From Clostridia bacterium (GTDB lineage Bacteria; Bacillota_A; Clostridia; Christensenellales; CAG-138), in the NCBI GenBank assembly GCA_017394605.1, contig JAFPXU010000127.1, positions 1 to 5,647 on the forward strand: a stretch of DNA of 5,647 bases, written 5' to 3'. Numbering within the stretch: the first letter of the stretch is position 1; the number at the start of each line of letters is the position of its first letter. This document shows, one piece after another, positions 1-5,647 of this stretch. A program made the position numbers and the translations under genes. The notes beneath the pieces were generated by a model, which saw only the letters and a list, made by a program, of their open reading frames with translations, was not told where the DNA came from and did no database searches.

Positions 1-341
1 TCACCGGTCCAGTAGATGGTAATGGTTTCATCCTCGGGAAGATCATTGATCAGTTCGGTCTTATATTTCTGGCCTTTAAAGATCTGGAGCGCCTCTTCCT
101 TAGTGACCTCTTTTCGGGTCCAGGGTTCACGGCGCTTGATGATCTCGCGCATTTTCTCTTCGATCGTTGCGTAATCATCCTGGGTCACGTTGATGGGAAG
201 CGCGAAATCGTAGTACAGGCCGTCGGCGATCTGCGGCCCGATAGCGTACTGCACTTCTTTGCCGTAGAGTTCGATGACGGCTTTCGCCAGTATATGCGCC
301 AGAGAATGACGATATACTTCCAGATACTGTTCCTTTTCCAT
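1..341 (-). CDS. thrS: Threonyl-tRNA synthetase, N-terminal part (cut by window edge), TGS-less form
   Basis: This cytoplasmic enzyme attaches threonine to tRNA-Thr and hydrolyses mischarged Ser-tRNA-Thr. Only the first 113 residues are in the window, about a fifth of a protein of usually 580-640 residues. They match the ThrS editing (N2) domain: RHSLAH at residues 11-16 supplies the HxxxH editing histidines (H12, H16), followed by AIGP (33-36) and GLYYDF (41-46), as in E. coli ThrS. The later editing Cys/His pair and the catalytic core lie outside the window. The ATG at 341-339 is firmly the start: an in-frame TGA lies at 350-348, and a GAGGAG ribosome binding site (356-351) sits 9 nt upstream. 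The protein therefore has only about 10 residues before the editing domain and lacks the roughly 60-residue TGS domain seen in E. coli. TGS-less bacterial ThrS proteins are known. The gene diverges from the phosphoesterase-ppk1-cysE-cysS cluster. Confidence 0.93.
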   Translation of the reverse strand, partial: MEKEQYLEVYRHSLAHILAKAVIELYGKEVQYAIGPQIADGLYYDFALPINVTQDDYATIEEKMREIIKRREPWTRKEVTKEEALQIFKGQKYKTELINDLPEDETITIYWTG

Positions 342-359
342 AAGGGTTCACTCCTCTCT

Positions 360-391
360 CCGCATTTCGACGGCACCACCGCCTGATGCGG
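360..391 (-). promoter_or_regulatory. Candidate 5' leader hairpin of thrS
   Basis: Read on the minus strand, CCGCAT (391-386) can pair with ATGCGG (365-360) as a perfect 6-bp basal stem. A small GC-rich inner stem is also possible: CGGT at 381-378 with GCCG at 374-371, including one G-U pair. The 3' arm ends only a few bases before the thrS ribosome binding site at 356-351. If the promoter candidate at 403-431 is right, the hairpin sits near the 5' end of the mRNA. It could stabilise the transcript or tune ribosome access. It is far too small for a T-box. The inverted repeat is seen directly; the function is inferred and the stem is modest. Confidence 0.35.
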
Positions 392-402
392 AACAAAATA
401 TC

Positions 403-431
403 ATTATATATTACAACGATTTCAAGGAAAA
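403..431 (-). promoter_or_regulatory. Candidate promoter for thrS
   Basis: On the minus strand a perfect TATAAT lies at 408-403. A 17-nt spacer separates it from TTTTCC at 431-426, which is only a weak match to TTGACA. A better -35-like TTGAAA (425-420) is only 11 nt from that -10; at the normal 17-nt distance it would instead use GATATT (402-397), a 4/6 match. Either reading places the thrS start of transcription around 390-396, giving a leader of about 50-55 nt. The region is AT-rich and is the only non-coding space upstream of thrS. Confidence 0.45.
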
Positions 432-473
432 TCCTGCTTTTGTTAAAAAAATCCCCAGAAAGACAAATTATCA

Positions 474-502
474 TTGAAAGAGAACCGTTTTTCGTTTATA
501 AT
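474..502 (+). promoter_or_regulatory. SigA/sigma-70-type promoter of the phosphoesterase-ppk1-cysE-cysS cluster
   Basis: The -35 element TTGAAA (474-479, 5/6 match) and a perfect -10 TATAAT (497-502) are separated by the ideal 17 nt. Transcription should begin near 508-510, leaving a leader of about 45 nt before the ATG at 555. This promoter also argues against starting the phosphoesterase at the in-frame TTG at 474, which would lie inside the -35 element. No equally convincing promoter was seen between the downstream genes, so it may drive all four. Confidence 0.78.
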
Positions 503-510
503 AGCTTCAT

Positions 511-525
511 GCCGTTCAAAACGGC
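511..525 (+). repeat. Perfect 6-bp inverted repeat at the predicted transcript start
   Basis: GCCGTT (511-516) and AACGGC (520-525) are perfect inverted repeats around a CAA spacer. The element begins within a few bases of the predicted transcription start of the rightward promoter. It is not followed by a run of T, so it is not an intrinsic terminator. It could be a 5'-terminal mRNA hairpin or a 15-bp palindromic operator for a repressor acting just downstream of the promoter. The repeat is seen directly; its role is inferred. Confidence 0.5.
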
Positions 526-544
526 TGGTTTACTGTACGTTTTC

Positions 545-550
545 GGAGGA
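545..550 (+). promoter_or_regulatory. Ribosome binding site deciding the phosphoesterase start
   Basis: GGAGGA lies 4 nt before the ATG at 555. The reading frame stays open upstream to a TTG at 474, but that TTG has no ribosome binding site and falls within the promoter. This site therefore fixes translation at 555. Confidence 0.8.
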
Positions 551-554
551 TTGC

Positions 555-1646
555 ATGCGGTATCGCGACGATGACCCGTTGTTTTATGTCAGGAAGCATC
601 GCAGCTTTCGGGGATTGATCGTCATCCTGCTGATCATCATGATTTTCTCCGTCAGCGTCGTTCTGGTCAATGCGTTTATCAACCGCCAGGTGCAGGCAGT
701 CAGCCGTTCCGTCACGATACCGTCTCTGCCTTCATCTCTGGAAGGGTTTCGGATTCTCCACATTTCTGATCTTCATGGCACAATCTTCGGTGAAGGCCAG
801 GAAGGCATCAGCGCAGCCATCAAGAATCTCCGCTATGATATCGTCGTGCTGACAGGCGACATGCTCGGATCCGACGGCAATTTTGACGGGCTGATTTCAT
901 TATTGGATCTGCTCGGAGATAAAGTTCCCGTATTCCTGATTGCCGGTGACGAAGACCCGTCGCCGATCCCTTCGACTGCGCACCTGAGCAATCAGACAAA
1001 AGCCGAGTACGTTCTCGCTGCCGAAACGCGCGGTGCCGTCTATCTCGATGTTCCTTATCAGCTCACCGTCGGAAAAACTGTACTTTGGCTCTGTCCGGAA
1101 TCAGTGTATTCTACGGATATCGCCTCTACGAGGCATAGCATGGACTACAACCTCGACCTGCTTGAAAAGTCTCCAGAAACCGAAGACACAAAAGCGGCAA
1201 AAAGGGCGCTTGTTTACTGGATCGACAGGCTCAATCGGACAGAAGAGGCACTGATCGCCATGAAGAGTGCCGACACGAAAATCTGCGTCACGCATATCCC
1301 TTTTACGGCAGCAAATATCAGCGATCTGATGTATGCCGAAGGCCGCGACCTCCGCAATAACGCCACTCCCGTATCTCTGGTTCTGGCCGGGCATTATAAT
1401 GCAGGCCAGTGTCAGTTACCAGTTTTTGGACCGGTTTTCATTCCGGCAGATGTCGGTATCTATCCTGAAGATCGCTGGTTTCCCGGCAGCAAGGGTTTAA
1501 GTGGACTGATTACGATTCGGGGCATTACGCAGCACATCAGTCCCGGCCTCGGTTCAGCGCTCGTCTATTCCCCTTTCAAATGGCGTTTTTTCAATTCTCC
1601 TTCCGTTACAGTCCTGTCCCTCACTTCAAAACTCGTTTCAGAGTAA
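555..1646 (+). CDS. Membrane-anchored metallophosphoesterase-like protein (YkuE-type) with altered metal-site motifs
   Basis: This is a 363-residue protein of the calcineurin-like metallophosphoesterase superfamily. A short basic cytoplasmic N-terminus is followed by one hydrophobic segment (about residues 20-40), so the catalytic domain is probably outside the membrane. Motif I is SDLHG (D72, H74), motif II is GD (101-102), H247 in VTHIP fits motif IV, and GH at 279-280 fits motif V. The C-terminal part (GQ at 284-285, LPVFGP, GLG at 331-333, RFFNSP at 344-349) resembles the YkuE-like branch. Motif III, normally GN(H/D), is GDED (131-134), and motif V, normally GHTH, is GHYN (279-282). Two usual metal ligands and the motif III histidine are therefore changed, so activity may be altered or lost. 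The substrate is unknown; family members act on phosphoesters including lipid-linked ones. It is the first gene of the cluster, 15 nt before ppk1. Superfamily assignment is secure, function is not. Confidence 0.85.
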   Translation: MRYRDDDPLFYVRKHRSFRGLIVILLIIMIFSVSVVLVNAFINRQVQAVSRSVTIPSLPSSLEGFRILHISDLHGTIFGEGQEGISAAIKNLRYDIVVLTGDMLGSDGNFDGLISLLDLLGDKVPVFLIAGDEDPSPIPSTAHLSNQTKAEYVLAAETRGAVYLDVPYQLTVGKTVLWLCPESVYSTDIASTRHSMDYNLDLLEKSPETEDTKAAKRALVYWIDRLNRTEEALIAMKSADTKICVTHIPFTAANISDLMYAEGRDLRNNATPVSLVLAGHYNAGQCQLPVFGPVFIPADVGIYPEDRWFPGSKGLSGLITIRGITQHISPGLGSALVYSPFKWRFFNSPSVTVLSLTSKLVSE

Positions 1647-1661
1647 AAGGATGGCACGAAC

Positions 1662-3722
1662 ATGAAGAAGCAGTATTACAACCGTGAACTCAGTTGGATC
1701 CGGTTCAACCGGCGCGTTCTGGAGGAAGCCGTCAATCCCGACAATCCGCTGCTTGAACAGGGGAAGTTTCTTTCGATCTGTGAAAGCAATCTGGACGAGT
1801 TCTTCATGGTTCGTGTCGGTTCTCTTGAAAGAGATCTGACCGCGGGAAGCAAGGAAAGAGACATTGCGGGCATGACGCCGAACGAACAGCTGACGCGTAT
1901 TCATGTCGCTGTCCGTAAACAGATTGCCCGTCAGTACGAGATCTATAACCAGCTGTACCTGCCCAAACTGAAGGCGGCCGGCATTTTCCTTCTGAGAATC
2001 AAAGAACTGGACAAAGAACAGTTAGCCTGGGCCAATGACTATTTCGAGCGTGAAGTCTTCCCGCTGCTGACGCCCTACGCGATCGATGCTCGCCGCCCGT
2101 TCCCACTTCTTGCGCCGCGATGTATGCATCTTGCCGTTCTCCTGCCCGCGCGCAACCCCGGACAGCCCCTCAGATTCGCGCTTCTTCCAGTTCCGCGCAA
2201 CCTCGACCGTGTCGTGATGCTTCCGACCGGTCAGGGCCGTGCCCGCGGCGTTTTCCTGGAAGATCTGATCATTGCCAACGCGCAGAAGATATTCGGCGTG
2301 CGTCCGGTCATCTGCCAGCCCTTCCGCATCACGCGTAACCAGGATTTCTACTACAATGATTCCAACGCGCAGGCTTTAATCATCGAAATGCGCAAGAACC
2401 TGAAACGGCGCAAATTCGGCCGTATCGTCCGCCTTGAAATTCCGGAACATTTTGATAACCGCCTGCTGCTTCTCCTGAAGAAGTATCTCGGTATGAACAC
2501 AAGGGCGATCTTCTATATCCCCGGCCCGATCAACCTGAACTTCTTCATGAAACAGATTTCTGATCTCGAAGGATTCGATGATCTCAGATTCCCGTCCTAT
2601 CAGCCCCATATTGAAGAGAGCCTTGCGGACGGCCAGAACATTTTTGACGCCATCCGGGAAAAGAAATACCTGTTCCTGCACCATCCTTACGACTCTTTTG
2701 CTCCTGTGCTCCAGCTGCTCGACGCCGCTGCGGAAGATCCGGACGTATTGGCCATCAAGCAGACGCTGTATCGCGTCAGCGGCAAGAGCCCTGTCGTCGC
2801 AGCGCTTGAACGCGCGGCAAGAAACGGCAAGCAGGTGACCGTCCTGATCGAAGTCCGCGCCCGTTTCGACGAAGAAAACAACATCAACTGGTGTACCACG
2901 CTGGAAAAAGCTGGCTGTCACGTCATCTACGGTATCCCGAACTATAAGTGCCATTCCAAGATAACCCTCGCCATCCGGCGCGAAAACGGCACGCTTTCCC
3001 GCTATGTCCACCTTGGCACCGGTAACTATAACGACGTCACCGCGAAGCTCTATACGGATATGGCGCTCATCACGTCGGACCCCATCATCGGCATGGACGC
3101 GAGTACGTTCTTCAATAATGTGACCGGATTTACGGATGCACGTCCGATGACGAAGCTCGTCGCTTCCCCGGACGACATTCGCGACCGCCTGATCGACCTG
3201 ATGCACGACGAGAGCAAGGCCGCCGAAAACGATGAGCCATGTGGGATCATCATGAAAGTCAACGGTCTCACGGACAGAAAGATGATCAACCAGATCTACA
3301 GAACAGCGGATAAAGGCGTACCGATCACTCTGATCGTTCGCGGCCCCTGTTGTCTGAGTCTGAAAGGGCATCCAAATATCCAGGTACGCTCCATCGTCGG
3401 ACGTTTTCTGGAGCATGCCCGCATCTACTGTTTTATGCACGAAGGCTCTCCCGTCGTCTATCTCTCCAGCGCCGACCTGATGACGCGCAACCTCGACAAA
3501 CGCGTTGAGCTGATGTTCCCGATCGAGGATCCCGATATCAGCGCCCGCATCCAGCAGGAACTCCGCTTTGAAATCGACGACAATATGAAAGCCTGGGAAC
3601 TCAAAAAGAACGGAAGCTACTATCACGTAGAACGCAAGCCCCCGTTCATGAATGCCCAGGAACAGAACATCCAGCTGGCAGACCCGATGTATCCGGGAAT
3701 TCAGGAAGGAGAAATTCAGTAA
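1662..3722 (+). CDS. ppk1: Polyphosphate kinase 1
   Basis: PPK1 reversibly polymerises the gamma-phosphate of ATP into inorganic polyphosphate through a phosphohistidine intermediate. The 686-residue length matches E. coli PPK (688). The family's four parts are recognisable: N domain (about 1-105, with NRELSW at 7-12), head domain (about 106-315), C1 (about 316-500) and C2 (about 501-686). N43 in SNLDEFF corresponds to the adenine-contacting Asn45 of E. coli. R371 (LYRVSG) and R401 (ARFDEE) correspond to Arg375 and Arg405. H431 in YKCHSK is the autophosphorylated histidine (His435), and H585 in FLEHARIY matches His592. SSADLMTRN (602-610) is also conserved, so the enzyme looks intact. A minor oddity is that the loop after RGPCCL (560-565) appears about three residues shorter than in E. 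coli. The ATG at 1662 follows an AAAGGA-like binding site around 1646-1651. The stop is 4 nt from cysE, implying cotranscription. Confidence 0.97.
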   Translation: MKKQYYNRELSWIRFNRRVLEEAVNPDNPLLEQGKFLSICESNLDEFFMVRVGSLERDLTAGSKERDIAGMTPNEQLTRIHVAVRKQIARQYEIYNQLYLPKLKAAGIFLLRIKELDKEQLAWANDYFEREVFPLLTPYAIDARRPFPLLAPRCMHLAVLLPARNPGQPLRFALLPVPRNLDRVVMLPTGQGRARGVFLEDLIIANAQKIFGVRPVICQPFRITRNQDFYYNDSNAQALIIEMRKNLKRRKFGRIVRLEIPEHFDNRLLLLLKKYLGMNTRAIFYIPGPINLNFFMKQISDLEGFDDLRFPSYQPHIEESLADGQNIFDAIREKKYLFLHHPYDSFAPVLQLLDAAAEDPDVLAIKQTLYRVSGKSPVVAALERAARNGKQVTVLIEVRARFDEENNINWCTTLEKAGCHVIYGIPNYKCHSKITLAIRRENGTLSRYVHLGTGNYNDVTAKLYTDMALITSDPIIGMDASTFFNNVTGFTDARPMTKLVASPDDIRDRLIDLMHDESKAAENDEPCGIIMKVNGLTDRKMINQIYRTADKGVPITLIVRGPCCLSLKGHPNIQVRSIVGRFLEHARIYCFMHEGSPVVYLSSADLMTRNLDKRVELMFPIEDPDISARIQQELRFEIDDNMKAWELKKNGSYYHVERKPPFMNAQEQNIQLADPMYPGIQEGEIQ
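3703..3711 (+). promoter_or_regulatory. Distant ribosome binding site for cysE inside the ppk1 3' end
   Basis: AGGAAGGAG is a strong Shine-Dalgarno match lying within the last codons of ppk1, before its stop codon at 3720-3722. It is 15 nt upstream of the only plausible cysE start, GTG at 3727, clearly longer than the usual 5-10 nt. No in-frame ATG, GTG or TTG lies closer. The arrangement suggests that ribosomes finishing ppk1 help start cysE. Confidence 0.6.
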
Positions 3723-3726
3723 TTCC

Positions 3727-4407
3727 GTGTTCAAAAATCTGAAAGAAGAAATTGATACAGTACTGAGCAGAGACCCGGCAGTACACCGCCGGCTCGAAGT
3801 CTTGCTCTGCTATCCGGGCTTCAAGGCGATACTCCGTCACCGCCGCGCCCATAAAGCCTATCAGCACGGACACTTTCTCTATGCGCGCCTGCTCTCGCAG
3901 CGCACAAGAAGGAAAACCGGCATCGAAATCCACCCCGGCGCCCAGATCGGGCATCGCCTTTTCATCGACCACGGCAGCGGTGTCGTGATCGGCGAAACCT
4001 CGATTATCGGTGACGATGTCACGCTCTACCAGGGCGTGACGCTTGGCGGTACCGGTAAAGATACCGGAAAACGCCATCCCACGATCGGCAATCATGTCAC
4101 GATTGGCGCAGGCGCGAAAGTCCTCGGCCCGATTACGATCGGAGACCATGTCAAGATTGGTGCGGGCGCCATCGTACTGAAAGATGTACCTGATCACTGT
4201 ACCGTGGTGGGCAATCCCGGCAGAATCGTCCGCCGCCATGGCCAGATACCGGATATCGACCTCGAGCACGGCAACCTGCCCGACCCGGTGCTTGACCGCA
4301 TCACGGTCCTGCAGGCTGAACTTGACAAACTGGAGAAACAGTTGTTAAAGACAGAGAAAAATCAACCCGAAAACGGAACGGAGGATAAAAGCGATGAAAC
4401 TGTATAA
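3727..4407 (+). CDS. cysE: Serine O-acetyltransferase, short Bacillus-type
   Basis: CysE transfers acetyl from acetyl-CoA to L-serine, giving O-acetylserine for cysteine synthesis in the cytoplasm. The product is 226 residues. A short helical N-terminus (FKNLKEEIDTV) leads into a left-handed beta-helix of hexapeptide repeats (about 65-165). IEIHPG (66-71) places E67 where E. coli has Asp143, as in the Bacillus enzyme. IDHG (80-83) carries the catalytic H82 (E. coli His158). LGGTGK (106-111) and KRHPTI (115-120) are the CoA/serine-site signatures. The charged tail after residue 195 looks helical and may be coiled. The frame is open up to an ATG at 3652, but that would overlap ppk1 by 71 nt and has no ribosome binding site. 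Starting at GTG 3727 aligns with the start of B. subtilis CysE (MFFRMLKEDIDTV). The gene sits between ppk1 (4-nt gap) and cysS (14-nt overlap), the latter a familiar Firmicute pairing. Confidence 0.96.
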   Translation: MFKNLKEEIDTVLSRDPAVHRRLEVLLCYPGFKAILRHRRAHKAYQHGHFLYARLLSQRTRRKTGIEIHPGAQIGHRLFIDHGSGVVIGETSIIGDDVTLYQGVTLGGTGKDTGKRHPTIGNHVTIGAGAKVLGPITIGDHVKIGAGAIVLKDVPDHCTVVGNPGRIVRRHGQIPDIDLEHGNLPDPVLDRITVLQAELDKLEKQLLKTEKNQPENGTEDKSDETV

Positions 4408-5647
4408 CAGTGCAACCCGCAAAAAAGAAGAGCTCGAACCGCTGCATGAAGGTGAGATCCGCATGTATTCATGCGGGCCGACTGTATATGACTATTTCCA
4501 TATCGGCAATGCCCGTCCGTTCATTATTTTTGACGTCCTGCGCCGTTACCTTGAATACCGCGGTTTCAAAGTCACATTCGTGCAGAACTTCACGGACATC
4601 GACGACAAGATGATCCGCCGCGCGAATCAGGAGGGCATTACTGTCAAAGAACTGGGCGATCACTTCATCGAGGAGTATTACAAAGACGCCTCCGCCCTGG
4701 GTATCCGGCCTGCCACGGTCCATCCACGTGCGACCGAACATATCGGGGATATTATCAAACTCATCCGTCGCCTTGAAAAGAACGGGCTGACCTACACGGT
4801 CAACGGTGATGTCTATTACGACACTAAGGCGTTCCCGGGCTACGGAAAGCTTTCAGGACAGAACATGGACGATCTGGAAGCCGGCGCAAGAATCGACGTG
4901 GACAGCGATAAGAAAAACCCGGCGGACTTTGCGCTCTGGAAAGCTGCCAAGCCTGGCGAACCCTCCTGGAACAGCCCCTGGGGCCCCGGCCGTCCCGGCT
5001 GGCATATCGAATGCTCTGCGATGAGCATGAAATACCTGGGTGAGACCTTCGATATCCATGGCGGCGGAAAAGACCTGCTCTTCCCCCATCACGAAAATGA
5101 AGTCGCACAGTCAGAAGGTGCTACCGGAAAGCCTCTCGCCCGTTATTGGCTGCACAACGGATTCATCAATATCGATAACGAGAAGATGTCGAAATCCGCC
5201 GGCAATTTCTTTACAGTCAGGGATATCCTCAAGGAATATTCCCCTGAGGACGTCCGTTTCTTCATGCTCAGCGCGCATTACCGCAGCCCGCTCAATTTCA
5301 GCCGCGATATGATCGCGCAGGCGCACGCGTCACTGACCCGTCTCTATAACGCCCGCGACCAGCTGCTTTTCCTGCAGGGGCACGCTGCTGACCATGCGCC
5401 TTCGGAAGCAGAAGCAGCATTTGCGGAACGCCTCAAGGACTATGTCGATCGTTTTGACGCCGCCATGGATGACGATCTGAATACAGCGGACGCCCTGGGC
5501 GTGCTTTTCAGCCTCATCCAGGATATCAATGTAACCCTGAACGCGGACAGTGCTTTGAGCGTCATCATCAAAGCCTATGAAACGCTGACGTCCATTACGG
5601 ATGTACTCGGCCTGCTGATGCAGAAGGCTGAAATGACATTGCCGGAA
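4394..5647 (+). CDS. cysS: Cysteinyl-tRNA synthetase (3' end cut by window edge)
   Basis: This class I synthetase charges tRNA-Cys with cysteine in the cytoplasm. The window holds 418 residues; by comparison with E. coli (461) roughly the last 50 are missing. YSCGPTVYD (25-33) contains the zinc ligand C27, FHIGNARP (35-42) holds the HIGH-class motif as HIGN, and TDIDDK (67-72) follows. GRPGWHIECSAM (199-210) contributes zinc ligand C207, and FPHHENE (230-236) contributes H232 and E236. EKMSKS (263-268) is the intact KMSKS loop. From about residue 340 the anticodon-binding DALR region begins, with AMDDDLNT at 357-364. The ATG at 4394 has an ideal GGAGGA (4380-4385) 8 nt upstream, inside the cysE coding sequence. 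The first 14 nt overlap the end of cysE in another frame, so translation is probably coupled. All zinc and catalytic motifs are intact. Confidence 0.97.
   Translation, partial: MKLYNSATRKKEELEPLHEGEIRMYSCGPTVYDYFHIGNARPFIIFDVLRRYLEYRGFKVTFVQNFTDIDDKMIRRANQEGITVKELGDHFIEEYYKDASALGIRPATVHPRATEHIGDIIKLIRRLEKNGLTYTVNGDVYYDTKAFPGYGKLSGQNMDDLEAGARIDVDSDKKNPADFALWKAAKPGEPSWNSPWGPGRPGWHIECSAMSMKYLGETFDIHGGGKDLLFPHHENEVAQSEGATGKPLARYWLHNGFINIDNEKMSKSAGNFFTVRDILKEYSPEDVRFFMLSAHYRSPLNFSRDMIAQAHASLTRLYNARDQLLFLQGHAADHAPSEAEAAFAERLKDYVDRFDAAMDDDLNTADALGVLFSLIQDINVTLNADSALSVIIKAYETLTSITDVLGLLMQKAEMTLPE

Larger units (their letters stand above)
474..5647 (+). other. Putative operon: phosphoesterase-like gene, ppk1, cysE, cysS
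   Basis: The four rightward genes are separated by 15 nt, 4 nt and a 14-nt overlap, and no terminator-like hairpin with a T run is visible between them. The single good promoter at 474-502 is the simplest source of transcription for all of them. Internal promoters inside ppk1 cannot be excluded by reading alone. The right end of the operon is outside the window. Confidence 0.7.

Noticed and set aside
459..479. ATTATCA half-site resembling a Fur box next to the -35 element
   Set aside because: Only one 7-bp half matches the TGATAAT-N-ATTATCA consensus. The other half matches at about 2 of 7 positions, which is expected by chance in AT-rich DNA.
474..554. N-terminal extension of the phosphoesterase from the TTG at 474
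   Set aside because: The TTG is the -35 element of the promoter and would not be in the transcript. The GGAGGA before ATG 555 and the normal short N-terminus before the membrane segment favour 555.
386..574. 62-codon plus-strand open frame across the divergent promoter region
   Set aside because: It has no ribosome binding site, begins upstream of the promoter at 474-502 and runs into the phosphoesterase gene in another frame. The sequence is AT-rich promoter DNA rather than coding.
1651..1665. Four-codon mini-ORF (ATG to TGA) overlapping the ppk1 start
   Set aside because: It is too short to judge, is explained by chance, and has no upstream binding site of its own distinct from that of ppk1.
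3652..3726. ATG start for cysE at 3652
   Set aside because: It would overlap ppk1 by 71 nt, has no ribosome binding site, and adds 25 residues with no counterpart in Bacillus-type CysE.
3723..3726. Possible terminator or regulatory leader between ppk1 and cysE
   Set aside because: The gap is only 4 nt, and no GC-rich hairpin followed by a T run is present around the junction.
2376..3734. Long 452-codon open frame on the minus strand opposite ppk1
   Set aside because: It lies wholly antisense to a clearly conserved PPK1, its translation shows no recognisable family, and it has the His/Val/Asp-rich composition typical of an antisense shadow of GC-biased codons.
3646..4269. 207-codon minus-strand open frame opposite cysE
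   Set aside because: It mirrors the repetitive hexapeptide codons of CysE and has no recognisable domain; treated as a shadow.

Overview
The window reads as a chromosomal housekeeping segment from a bacterium, most likely a Bacillota (Firmicutes) member of the Clostridia/Negativicutes kind. The evidence is the short Bacillus-type CysE, the adjacent cysE-cysS pair, strong GGAGG-type ribosome binding sites, and moderately GC-rich genes around an AT-rich intergenic region. The genus cannot be fixed from this sequence. I see no mobile element, CRISPR array, rRNA or tRNA gene, or phage gene.

Layout. On the minus strand, positions 341 to 1 hold the start of a threonyl-tRNA synthetase gene (thrS) that runs off the left edge. 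It begins directly at the editing domain, without the usual N-terminal TGS domain. Positions 342-554 are a divergent control region. It contains a good SigA-type promoter facing right (474-502), a weaker promoter candidate facing left (403-431), and an inverted repeat near the predicted start of each transcript (511-525 to the right, 360-391 to the left).

On the plus strand, four genes are packed like one operon: a membrane-anchored metallophosphoesterase-like protein with altered metal-site residues (555-1646); polyphosphate kinase ppk1 (1662-3722, 15-nt gap); serine O-acetyltransferase cysE (3727-4407, GTG start, 4-nt gap); and cysteinyl-tRNA synthetase cysS (4394 to the right edge, overlapping cysE by 14 nt). 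No terminator or internal leader is visible between them.

How the genes work together. CysE makes O-acetylserine, the precursor of cysteine, and CysS charges tRNA-Cys with cysteine; this pairing is familiar in Firmicutes. PPK1 stores the gamma-phosphate of ATP as polyphosphate. Its placement directly upstream of cysE-cysS, behind a phosphoesterase-like gene, is the least ordinary part of the layout. No wholly new system is evident. The observations most worth checking are the degenerate phosphoesterase, the paired leader hairpins, the absence of room for T-box leaders, and the TGS-less ThrS.
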